Assembly: GCF_039523175.1 (NCBI RefSeq)
Contig: NZ_BAAAEU010000024.1
Coordinates: 248,001-312,000 of the forward strand
From: Dokdonella_A soli
Lineage (GTDB): Bacteria; Pseudomonadota; Gammaproteobacteria; Xanthomonadales; Rhodanobacteraceae
DNA length: 64,000 nt
Direction: 5' to 3'
Made by a program: the position numbers and the translations under genes. Positions within the stretch are counted from its first letter, which is position 1. The number at the start of each line of letters is the position of its first letter. Below the pieces are notes generated by a model. It did no database searches. It was not told where the DNA came from and saw nothing but the letters and a program-made list of their open reading frames with translations. This document shows, one piece after another, positions 10,343-18,239 of the stretch.

Positions 10343-13225
10343 ATGGCGAAACTCGGCGAATATTCGGCCAAGCGCCGCTTCGAAGCTACCCCCGAACCGG
10401 CACCGAGCGTCCCGGAGACCGGCGCCGGCCCGCTGCTCTTCGTCGTACAGCAACATTCGGCGCGGCAACTGCACTACGACTTCCGCCTCGAATGCGACGG
10501 CGTGCTGAAGTCCTGGGCGGTGCCCAAAGGTCCTTCACTCAATCCGGACGACAAGCGCCTCGCGGTGTTCGTCGAGGACCATCCGTACGACTACGCTTCG
10601 TTCGAAGGCGTGATTCCGCCCGGCCAATACGGTGCCGGTGAAGTGATCGTGTGGGACTGCGGCGTCTACAGCCCGGACGAGGGCGGCACTGCGTTCCACG
10701 ATCGCGCCGAGGCCGAACGCCGCGTGCGCGAGGGCATCGCGGCCGGCAAGCTCAGCATCCAGCTGCGTGGCGAAAAACTGAAAGGCTCGTTCGCACTGGT
10801 GCGCACGAAGGACGCGAAGGCCTGGCTGCTGATCAAGCACAAGGACCGTTTCGCGAGCACGGCCGATGTCACTGCGCAGAACCGTTCGGTGCTGTCGGGT
10901 GTCGCGGTGAAGGATCTCAAGGTTGTTCCCGTACACCGGATGCCGGCAACGCAGCTCGTTCCCGCCGGCAAGTCCGCATCGATGCCGGCCTCGTTCGAGC
11001 CGATGCAGGCCGAGGTCGCCGATGCACCGTTCAGTCATGCGGACTGGATGTGGGAGCCGAAGCTCGACGGCTATCGCGTGCTCGTCTTCATCGACGAGCA
11101 TGGCGTCAGGATGCGTTCGCGGCGCGGCCTCGAGCTCGCCGGCATTTTTCCGCGACTCGCGGCGGAACTACGCCAGCAGGCCGTGCACGGCGTGATCCTG
11201 GATGGTGAGATCGTCGCGTTCGACGCGAGCGGAAAGCCGTCCTTCAGCACGCTGCAGAATCGCTTTCAACTGAAGACCGAGCGTGAGATCACGGCCGCCG
11301 ACAAAGCGACGCCCACGCTCTTCTTTGCGTTCGACCTGCTGTACTTCGAAGGCGTCGACCTGCGCAAGGCGCCGTATCGCGATCGCCGACGCTATCTCGC
11401 GCAATGCCTGCTGCCATCACCGTTGATCCAGCGCGTGCATGCGGCCGAAGACGGCGTAGCCCTGCACACGGCGGCACTTGCGAGCGGCTTCGAAGGCGTG
11501 GTCGGCAAGCGCAAGGACAGCAAGTACGAAGCCGGGAAGCGCTCACCGTCATGGCTGAAGATCAAGCCGACGCACAGCGCCGACTTCGTCATCGGCGGCT
11601 ACACCAAGGGCAAAGGCGCACGCGCGCCGCTCGGCGCATTGCTGGTCGGCTATTGGGACGACCCTCACCCCACCACTCGCTCCGCGAGTAGTCCCCCCCT
11701 CTCCCGCGAGGCGGGAGAGGGACGTCGGTCGGCGGCCTCAAGCCGCCGAGTCTACGATGATGGCAAGTTGCGCTATGCCTCGCATGTGGGTTCCGGCTTC
11801 GACGATCGCACGCTGGCGCAAGTGAAGGCACGTCTGGAGCCGCTGCATTCACGCAGTTGCCCGTTTGCCGAGAAACCGGAGGTCAACGGGCCCGTGACAT
11901 GGGTCAAGCCGGAACTGGTCGCCGAGGTGAACTTCCAGCGCTGGACCGAAGACGGCTCCCTGCGCGCACCGATTTTCCTGCGGCTGCGCGATGATATCGA
12001 TCCGAAGACGGTGCAGCGCGTCGAACCAACCAGGACTTCAAGCTCGTCATCCCGGCGAAAGCCGGGATCCAGCGACATTGAAGAAAAGACACTGGATCCC
12101 GGCTTTCGCCGGGATGACGAGCGAAAGGAAAAGAACAGAACCAATTCCGAATCGCGCGAGATCGACGGCGTCCTCATGCAACTCGAAAGCACGAAGAACA
12201 GCTTCGATCTCGTCATCTACGCGCAACGCATCCGCCTTACCCACCTCGATCGCGTCTACTGGCCCGCCAACGAAGCATTGCAGCAACCGGCGCTGACCAA
12301 GCGAGACCTGCTGCGCTATCTCGCGCAGGTCTCGCCGTTGATGCTGCCGCATCTGGCCGATCGACCGCTCACGATGATCCGCATGCCCGATGGCATCGCC
12401 GGGCAGCGCTTCTTCCAGAAGCACTGGACGCAGGAGCGCCCTGCCTTCGTCGAAACCGTCACCGTGTTCTCCGACCACAAGGACGAACAGCACGATTACC
12501 TGCTCTGCAACAACCTGCCGACGCTCTTGTGGCTGGCGCAGTCGGGCACGCTCGAATTCCACGTCTGGCACTCGCGCGCAAAGCTCGGACCCGACGCGAA
12601 GTCGAAGTCGACCGACTATTCGAGTTCGCTCGAGGCGCTGGAAGCGTCGGTCCTGAACTATCCTGACTACGTCGTTTTCGATATCGATCCGTACATCTAT
12701 TCCGGCAAGGAAGCCGAGGGCGCCGAGCCGGAACTCAACACGGTCGCGTTCGAGAAGGGCAAGGAGATCGCATTCGCGTTGCGCGAGCTGCTGCAGAGCA
12801 TGTCGCTCGAAGCGATCGTGAAGACCTCGGGCAAGACCGGCCTGCACGTGTTCGTGCCGATCAGGCGCACGCTGGATTTCGACGCGACCCGGCACGTCTC
12901 GGAACTGGTCAGCCGCCACCTGATGCGCCTGCATCCGAAGGACATCACGATGGAGTGGAGCGTGCCCAAACGCACCGGCAAGATCTTCATGGACCACAAC
13001 ATGAACGTGCGCGGGAAGACGCTGAACGTCGCCTATTCCCCGCGTGGCGAGCCTGGCGCGCCGGTGTCGATGCCACTGACCTGGGACGAGCTTGCCGGGG
13101 CGCATCCACTCGACTTTCGCATCACGAATGTGATAAAGCAGCTCCCCCGCACGGGCGATCGCTGGATCGACGCCCTGAAACGCAAGCAGGATCTGGAGCG
13201 AGCCCTGAAAGGCCACAAGGCCTGA
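10343..13225 (+). CDS. ligD: ATP-dependent DNA ligase D (PE-LIG-POL)
   Basis: LigD is the multifunctional enzyme of bacterial non-homologous end joining and acts with Ku on double-strand breaks. The 960 residues read 3'-phosphoesterase domain (about 15-170, with HSARQLHYDFRLE and VPKGPSLNP), ligase domain (WEPKLDGYRVLVF, adenylated Lys about 240), then primase-like polymerase domain (about 620-940, with VVFDIDPY and KTSGKTGLHVFVP). This is the Pseudomonas-type order. GAGGTG 12 nt upstream can serve as ribosome site for ATG 10343. Two stretches, residues about 440-469 and 567-593, are translated palindromic repeats lying in or between domains. Ku follows 20 nt downstream. Confidence 0.96.
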   Translation: MAKLGEYSAKRRFEATPEPAPSVPETGAGPLLFVVQQHSARQLHYDFRLECDGVLKSWAVPKGPSLNPDDKRLAVFVEDHPYDYASFEGVIPPGQYGAGEVIVWDCGVYSPDEGGTAFHDRAEAERRVREGIAAGKLSIQLRGEKLKGSFALVRTKDAKAWLLIKHKDRFASTADVTAQNRSVLSGVAVKDLKVVPVHRMPATQLVPAGKSASMPASFEPMQAEVADAPFSHADWMWEPKLDGYRVLVFIDEHGVRMRSRRGLELAGIFPRLAAELRQQAVHGVILDGEIVAFDASGKPSFSTLQNRFQLKTEREITAADKATPTLFFAFDLLYFEGVDLRKAPYRDRRRYLAQCLLPSPLIQRVHAAEDGVALHTAALASGFEGVVGKRKDSKYEAGKRSPSWLKIKPTHSADFVIGGYTKGKGARAPLGALLVGYWDDPHPTTRSASSPPLSREAGEGRRSAASSRRVYDDGKLRYASHVGSGFDDRTLAQVKARLEPLHSRSCPFAEKPEVNGPVTWVKPELVAEVNFQRWTEDGSLRAPIFLRLRDDIDPKTVQRVEPTRTSSSSSRRKPGSSDIEEKTLDPGFRRDDERKEKNRTNSESREIDGVLMQLESTKNSFDLVIYAQRIRLTHLDRVYWPANEALQQPALTKRDLLRYLAQVSPLMLPHLADRPLTMIRMPDGIAGQRFFQKHWTQERPAFVETVTVFSDHKDEQHDYLLCNNLPTLLWLAQSGTLEFHVWHSRAKLGPDAKSKSTDYSSSLEALEASVLNYPDYVVFDIDPYIYSGKEAEGAEPELNTVAFEKGKEIAFALRELLQSMSLEAIVKTSGKTGLHVFVPIRRTLDFDATRHVSELVSRHLMRLHPKDITMEWSVPKRTGKIFMDHNMNVRGKTLNVAYSPRGEPGAPVSMPLTWDELAGAHPLDFRITNVIKQLPRTGDRWIDALKRKQDLERALKGHKA
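11660..11750. repeat. Palindromic repeat cluster in frame within ligD
   Basis: Three hairpins lie back to back: actcgc-tcc-gcgagt (11675-11689), ctctcccgc-gag-gcgggagag (11698-11720) and cggcggc-ctcaa-gccgccg (11730-11748). The ctctccc/gggagag core and the flanking cctcacccca match the repeats at 30996-31137, 32642-32834 and 62620-62814. The reading frame stays open and encodes a low-complexity Ser/Arg/Pro segment inside the C-terminal part of the ligase domain (LigD residues about 440-469). Confidence 0.8.
12043..12121. repeat. Perfect 30-bp inverted repeat in frame within ligD
   Basis: The left arm at 12043-12072 (ctcgtcatcccggcg...) and the right arm at 12092-12121 (...ccgggatgacgag) are exact reverse complements over 30 bp, separated by 19 nt. 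Each arm is itself a small palindrome around ggcgaaagcc. The arms match half-elements at 57564-57596 and, loosely, 17103-17152. The translation includes LDPGFRRDDE, between the ligase and polymerase domains of LigD. Confidence 0.92.
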
Positions 13226-13245
13226 ACATAACGTCGGAGTCCGTC

Positions 13246-14145
13246 ATGGCTGCACGTTCGATTGCGTCGTTGACCGTTTCGTTCGGCCTCGTGGCCATTC
13301 CGGTGAAGCTCTATTCGGCCACCGAGGCGAGCCACACGATTTCCTTCAACCTGCTGCACAAGGGCTGCGGCTCGCGCGTGAAGCAGCAGTACTTCTGCGC
13401 ACGCGAGAACATCCCGATTTCGCGCGAGGACATGGTCAAGGGCTACGAATTCGCCAAGGACCAGTACGTGATGTTCACGCCGGAGGAGCTGAAGGCGATG
13501 GAGGAAGCCGGCACCCACAGCGCCGACATCGTCGAGTTCGTGCCGATCTCCGCGATCGATCCGGTGTACTTCGACAAGGCCTACTACATCGCACCCGACA
13601 AGGGTGGCGCGAAACCGTATGCGTTGTTCGCCAAGGCGCTGCGCGTCTCCAAGCGCTGCGCGATCGGCCACTGGGCCACACGCGGCAAGCAGTACATCGT
13701 GATGATCCGGCCGGTCGAGGATGGCCTGGTCATGCAGCAGTTGCTCTACGCGAACGAAGTACGCCCGATCAGCGATATCGACATCCCGACGATGGACGTC
13801 AAGGATGCCGAACTCAAGCTCGCGCAGCAGCTGATCGATCAGCAAAGCTCCAGCACGTTCGATCCCGGCGCGTACAAGGACGAGGTGACCGCGCGCATCG
13901 AAGCAGCGGTGCAGAAGAAGGTCGAAGGCGAGCAGATCACGTTGGCCGAAGCGCCGGAGGGCGGCGCGCAGATCATCGACCTGATGGAGGCGCTGCGCGC
14001 GAGCCTGGAGAAGAAAGGCGCCGCGAAAGCACCGGCAAGCAAGGCCGCGACCGAAGCCAAACCCGCGCGCAAGCCCGCCAAGCAGGCGGCGCCGATGGAG
14101 GAAGCCGAGCCGGCCAAGCGCAAAGGCGCGAGGCGCGCGAAGTAG
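13246..14145 (+). CDS. ku: Ku homodimer, NHEJ DNA end-binding protein
   Basis: The product has 299 residues. It opens with the conserved Ku beta-barrel start SIASLTVSFGLVAIPVKLYS and continues with HKGCGSRVKQQYFC, LVMQQLLYANEVR and a Lys/Ala/Pro-rich basic tail typical of Ku proteins that hold DNA and recruit LigD. ATG 13246 is preceded by a ggag ribosome site. The frame remains open upstream into ligD, but that part lacks Ku homology. It lies directly after ligD and forms a two-gene NHEJ operon. Confidence 0.96.
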   Translation: MAARSIASLTVSFGLVAIPVKLYSATEASHTISFNLLHKGCGSRVKQQYFCARENIPISREDMVKGYEFAKDQYVMFTPEELKAMEEAGTHSADIVEFVPISAIDPVYFDKAYYIAPDKGGAKPYALFAKALRVSKRCAIGHWATRGKQYIVMIRPVEDGLVMQQLLYANEVRPISDIDIPTMDVKDAELKLAQQLIDQQSSSTFDPGAYKDEVTARIEAAVQKKVEGEQITLAEAPEGGAQIIDLMEALRASLEKKGAAKAPASKAATEAKPARKPAKQAAPMEEAEPAKRKGARRAK

Positions 14146-14152
14146 GCGTTCG

Positions 14153-14971
14153 ATGCATTCCTATGGCGTGCGTGACGTCGAAAAGCTGCTCCGCCTGCCA
14201 CGCAGCACGATCCGCTCGCTGATCGCGGCGGGCTTCGTCACGCCGGCACGCGGTCCGCGCAACGCGTGGTTGTTCTCGTTCCAGGACCTGATCGTGCTGC
14301 GCACCGCGCAGGCGCTGGCCGCGGCAAACATTCCGCACCGTCGCATCGTGCGATCACTGAAGGACCTGCGCGGCCGCCTGCCCGAAACGATGCCGCTTTC
14401 CGGCCTCAGCATCGGCGCCATCGCGGACCACGTGGTCGTGCGCGAGGGCGGCAACCGCTGGCAGGCCGAATCCGGACAATACGTGCTCGCGTTCGAAGGC
14501 GACCCCGCCGCGGGTTCGCTGCGCGTGATCGAACCACCGGCCGCAGCGGCCGTCGAACAAGACAACTGGCACGCCCACGGCATCGCGTTGGAACGCTCCG
14601 ACGCCGAAGCGGCGCTACGCGCCTACGAACGCGCGATTGCCGCCGACCCCTCGCGCACCGACGCGCGCATCAACCTCGGCCGACTGCTGCACGAGCAAGG
14701 CCGCCTCGAAGCCGCCGCGCAGACCTATCGCGCTGCGATCGAAGCCGGCGGCCGCGATCCCCTGCTCTTCTACAACCTCGGCGTCCTGCTCGACGACATG
14801 GACCGCAAGCCCGAGGCAATGCAGGCCTACGAAGCCGCGCTGCACGAAGACCCGCAACTGGCTGACGCCCACTACAACCTCGCCTTGCTGTGCGAGGAAC
14901 TCGAACGACCGCGTGAGGCGATACGGCATATGGCGCAGTACCGGAAGTTGATCGGCACGCGGGACGGATAG
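14153..14971 (+). CDS. MerR-type helix-turn-helix protein with C-terminal TPR repeats
   Basis: The product has 272 residues. The N-terminal part (VRDVEKLLRLPRSTIRSLIA, then FSFQDLIVLRTAQALAAANI) is a MerR-like winged-helix DNA-binding region. The C-terminal half (about 140-265) holds tetratricopeptide repeats of the pattern ALRAYERAIAADPSRTDARI and NLGRLLHEQGRLEAAAQTYR. TPRs usually bind protein partners, so this may be a regulator tuned by a partner protein. It starts 7 nt after the ku stop, so it is likely part of the ligD-ku transcript. No classical MerR dimerisation coiled coil or effector cysteines are visible. Confidence 0.8.
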   Translation: MHSYGVRDVEKLLRLPRSTIRSLIAAGFVTPARGPRNAWLFSFQDLIVLRTAQALAAANIPHRRIVRSLKDLRGRLPETMPLSGLSIGAIADHVVVREGGNRWQAESGQYVLAFEGDPAAGSLRVIEPPAAAAVEQDNWHAHGIALERSDAEAALRAYERAIAADPSRTDARINLGRLLHEQGRLEAAAQTYRAAIEAGGRDPLLFYNLGVLLDDMDRKPEAMQAYEAALHEDPQLADAHYNLALLCEELERPREAIRHMAQYRKLIGTRDG

Positions 14972-15154
14972 CACGAGCCGCAACCCGTGACGACCCCTGC
15001 ACCTGGAAGTGCGAACTGCATCGCGACTTCCGCCGCCCCGCCTGAACCCCATCCCGTGCCGGCCATCACAGTCGCCGGCACGATTGTTCGTCAGATTGGC
15101 GGCATGCCGCAGACGGGGGTGCGGCGAAACGAACCCGTGCGTGAGGAACGATCG

Positions 15155-15388
15155 ATGGCGGCCAAGTTCGAGTCCCGGGATTGGATGGCGGCACTGAACC
15201 AGCTCAAGAGCGAGGCAGGCGCGTCAGCGGAGACGCCGCGCTCCACGAGCGAATCGGACAAGCGCGAGCAGTTCAAGGTGAAGGTGATCGAGGCGCGCGT
15301 GAAGCTGAAGCTGATGCGCGATCGCACCGACGCACTGAAAGAGGCGCTGGAGCGCTACCGCGCGCGTCGCGAGTCGATACGTGCCTGA
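15155..15388 (+). CDS. Small helical protein of unknown function
   Basis: The product has 77 residues from ATG 15155, with a gagga ribosome site about 9 nt upstream. The frame continues upstream, but that part reads as low-quality coding sequence. The protein is hydrophilic and strongly charged, and the second half (KVKVIEARVKLKLMRDRTDA) should form a long amphipathic helix. No family is recognised. It is separated from the MerR-TPR gene by about 180 nt and is convergent with purA. Confidence 0.6.
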   Translation: MAAKFESRDWMAALNQLKSEAGASAETPRSTSESDKREQFKVKVIEARVKLKLMRDRTDALKEALERYRARRESIRA

Positions 15389-15522
15389 GATCCGGCGGGG
15401 CCGGCGCGCAAGGCGCCGCGCCACCGTTCAGGAGCGACGAAAGTCGCGATCTCTTCTTCTCCGCCATCCGGCCGACAGCGGCAAGCATCGCGGCGTGCGC
15501 CGCTCTCCAATCGTTCGAAAAC

Positions 15523-16815
15523 TCAGGCGAACGGGTCGCGCAGCACGATGTTCGCGTCGCGGTCGGGACCGGTGCTGACGATCGCGAGCGGACAGCCGGC
15601 GAGCTCCTCAAGCGCGCGCAGGTACGCGCGCGCGGCGGGTGGGAGCTTGTCCCACTCGGTAATGCCGTGCGTGCTCTCTTCCCAGCCCGGGAACTCGAGA
15701 TACACCGGCGTGCATTCGTCCCAGCCGGCCGCGTCGAGCGGAGCGTATTCGGTGCGCTTGCCGCGATATTCGTAGGCGATGCAGATCTTCAGCTTGTCCA
15801 TCCCGTCGAGGATATCGAGCTTGGTGATACACAGGCCGCTGATGCCATTGATCGCGACCGCACGCTTCAGCGCGACGATATCCATCCAGCCGCAACGGCG
15901 CGGGCGACCGGTGGAGGCGCCGTATTCCTGGCCGCGGTCGCGGATGCCCTGCCCGATCTCGTCGTTGAGTTCGGTCGGGAACGGACCGCCACCGACACGC
16001 GTCGCATAGGCCTTGGCGATGCCGAGCACATAGTCGATGTAATCCGCACCGACGCCACTGCCGGCGAGTGCGCCGCCGATCGTGGTGTTCGACGAGGTGA
16101 CGTAGGGATAGGTGCCGTGGTCTATGTCGAGCAGCGCGCCCTGCGCGCCCTCGAACAACACGCGCTGCCCCTGCTTGCGCAACTCGTGCAGGATGCCGGC
16201 GACATCGGACTTCATCGGTTCGACGTACTCGCCGAAGGCCAGCGCCTCGTCCAGCGTCTGCTGGAAATCGATCGCATCGGCACCGAGGTATTTCGTCAGC
16301 ACGAAGTTGTGGTAGTCGAGCGCGGTGCGCAGGAGTTCGGCGAGCTGCTGCGGGTAATGCAGGTCCGCGACGCGGATGCCGCGGCGCGCGACCTTGTCCT
16401 CGTAGGCCGGACCGATGCCGCGACCGGTGGTGCCGATCGCCTTGCCGCCGGCAGCCTTCTCGCGCGCCTGATCGAGCGCAATGTGGTACTGCATGATCAG
16501 CGGCGTCGCCGGGCTGATCTTCAGGCGCGAACGAACCTCGACGCCATTGCCTTCGAGCTCGGCGATCTCCTTCTGCAACGCAGCCGGCGACAGCACCACG
16601 CCGTTGCCGATCAGGCACAGCGCGTCGTCACGCAGGATGCCGGACGGAATCAGGTGCAGCACGGTCTTCTTGCCCTTGATCACCAGCGTATGGCCGGCGT
16701 TGTGGCCACCCTGGAAACGAACGACCGCACCGATGTTCTGCGTCAGCAGGTCGACGATCTTGCCCTTGCCTTCGTCGCCCCACTGTGCGCCGAGAATAAC
16801 TACCGACTTGCCCAT
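15523..16815 (-). CDS. purA: Adenylosuccinate synthetase
   Basis: PurA makes adenylosuccinate from IMP, aspartate and GTP in the first AMP-specific step. The 430-residue product is full length, with GAQWGDEGKGK (residues 9-19, GTP site with catalytic Asp), FQGGHNAGHTLV (catalytic His), IGTTGRGIGPAYEDK and a C-terminal ISTGPDRD. It follows the hfl genes on the minus strand, the usual gammaproteobacterial order. Its 5' end is odd: the first 38 nt of coding sequence plus the ribosome-binding region are duplicated 265 bp upstream (17043-17092), so the gene now starts downstream of a 373-nt gap. Confidence 0.97.
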   Translation of the reverse strand: MGKSVVILGAQWGDEGKGKIVDLLTQNIGAVVRFQGGHNAGHTLVIKGKKTVLHLIPSGILRDDALCLIGNGVVLSPAALQKEIAELEGNGVEVRSRLKISPATPLIMQYHIALDQAREKAAGGKAIGTTGRGIGPAYEDKVARRGIRVADLHYPQQLAELLRTALDYHNFVLTKYLGADAIDFQQTLDEALAFGEYVEPMKSDVAGILHELRKQGQRVLFEGAQGALLDIDHGTYPYVTSSNTTIGGALAGSGVGADYIDYVLGIAKAYATRVGGGPFPTELNDEIGQGIRDRGQEYGASTGRPRRCGWMDIVALKRAVAINGISGLCITKLDILDGMDKLKICIAYEYRGKRTEYAPLDAAGWDECTPVYLEFPGWEESTHGITEWDKLPPAARAYLRALEELAGCPLAIVSTGPDRDANIVLRDPFA

Positions 16816-17026
16816 AAAGTTCTCGCTACGTTGCCAAGCCCCGCTGTGGGGCGACGTCGGTGACTAGCCTCGCGATCCTCGCTCGGCAAGTCACCCGGCC
16901 TCCGGCATCCTGCCTCCGGCGCTCGCCGGAGCGGAATGCCATTACTCGCGCCATCCCTGCGCTCGCCCTGCCGGGCCGGCTCCGCCGTTCGCGTGCGCTC
17001 CCGGCGCACGCAGTCACGGCATTCCG

Positions 17027-17080
17027 CTAAAGCCCGGCCCGCCCCCACTGTGCGCCGAGAATAACTACCGACTTGCCCAT
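17027..17080 (-). pseudogene. Truncated duplicate of the purA start: 17-codon open frame
   Basis: Nucleotides 17043-17092 repeat 16778-16827 with two mismatches, both just before the ATG. The copy keeps the ribosome-binding region and the start codon, encodes MGKSVVILGAQWG as in PurA, then leaves the homology and stops after RAGL. It could be translated as a 17-residue leader peptide ahead of purA or be an inert duplication scar. Confidence 0.75.
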
Positions 17081-17102
17081 GATGTTCTCGCTTTGATTGC
17101 AC

Positions 17103-17180
17103 GTACGCGGGACGAAGACGCTGGGTCCCGGCCTCCGCCGGGACGACGAGCCCTTTCCAATTCCCGATTCCCTATTCCCG
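17103..17180. repeat. Two intergenic repeat remnants (gggtcccggc palindrome and attcccgattccc repeat)
   Basis: The first part, ctgggtcccggcctccgccg followed by ggacgacgag, is a relative of the ctggatcccggc...gccgggatgacgag repeat found in ligD and the DEAD-box gene. The second, attcccgattccctattccc, is the intergenic relative of the sequence encoding the PGIGNREPG tail of YhdP at 33022-33066. Confidence 0.7.
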
Positions 17181-17188
17181 GCTTCTCA

Positions 17189-17374
17189 TCAATGCACGAT
17201 CTTCAGCATGACCAAGCCGACTACGATCATGCCGCCGCCGATCATGCGCAACGTGCGCCGATCGACCTGTTGCATCTGCTCGGCCATGCGTTTCCACAGG
17301 CGCGGCGAAGCAAACAAGAACAATCCCTCCAGCACCAGCACGAGGCACAGCGCCGCCGCGAGTTCGCTTTTCAC
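17189..17374 (-). CDS. DUF2065 (YjeT-like) small membrane protein
   Basis: The product has 61 residues. A GTG start at 17374 lies 4 nt after the hflC stop. Two hydrophobic helices, LAAALCLVLVLEGLFLFA and MIGGGMIVVGLVMLKIV, flank a short loop with RLWKRMAEQMQQVDRRTLR, which is the DUF2065 pattern. In gammaproteobacteria this family usually lies between hflC and purA, exactly as here, suggesting co-transcription with hflKC. Its function is unknown. Confidence 0.88.
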   Translation of the reverse strand: MKSELAAALCLVLVLEGLFLFASPRLWKRMAEQMQQVDRRTLRMIGGGMIVVGLVMLKIVH

Positions 17375-17378
17375 CTGA

Positions 17379-18239
17379 TTACTTGCTGTCCTGCAGGTAA
17401 CGCAGGAACTCGGATTTCGGATCGAGCACGAGCATGCCGTTCGGCGTCGCGAACGCTTCGCGGTACGCCTCGAGGCTGCGGTAGAACGCGAAGAAATCCG
17501 GATTCTTTCCGTAGGCAGCGGCGTAGGTCTGAGACGCGGTTGCATCGCCCTCGCCGCGTATCTTCTCCGCGTCGCGATAGGCTTCCGCGTTGATGACCTG
17601 GACCTGGCGGTCGGCATCGGCCTTGATCGTCTTGGACGCTTCCGCGCCTTCCGCGCGCAATTGGCTGGCAACCTTCTTGCGCTCGGAACGCATGCGCTCG
17701 TAGACCGAGCCGATCACGGTGCCGTCCTCGGGCAGGTCGATGCGCTTGATGCGCAGGTCGATGACCTCGATGCCGAGGCTCTGCGTGGCGCGGTTCGCCT
17801 CCGACACCAGGTGCTGGGTCACGTCCGCGCGGCCGCCGGAAACCAGTTCCTGCAGGGTGCGCGAATTGACTGCGGTGCGCAGGCCTTCCTTCACGATCGG
17901 GCCGACGCGCTGCTGCGCGCGGTTCTCGTCGCCGGCAACCGTCACGTAAAACTTGCTCGGATCGGCGATGCGCCACTTCACGAAGAAGTCGATGTTGACG
18001 TCCTTCTTCTCCGAGGTGAGGTAGCGTTCGGGTGCGGAATCCAGCGTCAGCACGCGCTTGTCGAAGCGCTGCGCCTGCTGGATCAGCGGCAGCTTGAAGT
18101 GCAGGCCCGGCGTGAAGCCGGTCTGCACGATGCGCCCGAACTGCAGCAGGATCGCCGTCTGTCCCTCGTTGACGACGAACGCGGAATTGGACGCGATCAG
18201 CACCGCGACGAGCGCGATGACCAGCGAGACGAAGCGCAT
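17379..18239 (-). CDS. hflC: HflC, SPFH/band 7 modulator of FtsH
   Basis: The product has 286 residues. An N-terminal membrane anchor (FVSLVIALVAVLIASNSAFV) is followed by an SPFH domain beginning VNEGQTAILLQFGRIV and a long charged coiled-coil tail (YERMRSERKKVASQLRAEG). With HflK it forms the periplasmic-facing cage around the FtsH protease and regulates membrane protein turnover. The start overlaps the hflK stop by 1 nt, indicating translational coupling. Confidence 0.96.
   Translation of the reverse strand: MRFVSLVIALVAVLIASNSAFVVNEGQTAILLQFGRIVQTGFTPGLHFKLPLIQQAQRFDKRVLTLDSAPERYLTSEKKDVNIDFFVKWRIADPSKFYVTVAGDENRAQQRVGPIVKEGLRTAVNSRTLQELVSGGRADVTQHLVSEANRATQSLGIEVIDLRIKRIDLPEDGTVIGSVYERMRSERKKVASQLRAEGAEASKTIKADADRQVQVINAEAYRDAEKIRGEGDATASQTYAAAYGKNPDFFAFYRSLEAYREAFATPNGMLVLDPKSEFLRYLQDSK

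Larger units (their letters stand above)
16816..17188. other. Gap between purA and the DUF2065 gene, filled by repeats and a purA 5' duplication
   Basis: This 373-nt stretch holds no recognisable gene. It contains several GC-rich palindromes: a hairpin around gccccgctgtggggc at 16849-16853, and an inverted pair gcggaatgcc near 16931 / ggcattccgc near 17019. It also contains the second copy of the purA start (17043-17092), a gggtcccggcctccgccggga repeat (17103-17152), and a short attcccgattccctattccc repeat (17159-17180). Confidence 0.75.

Noticed and set aside
10312..10371. Upstream start for the DUF72 protein, overlapping the ligD start
   Set aside because: The extra 20 residues are not part of the family domain. 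The start at 10311 places the conserved motif near the N-terminus, although ATG 10344 cannot be fully excluded.
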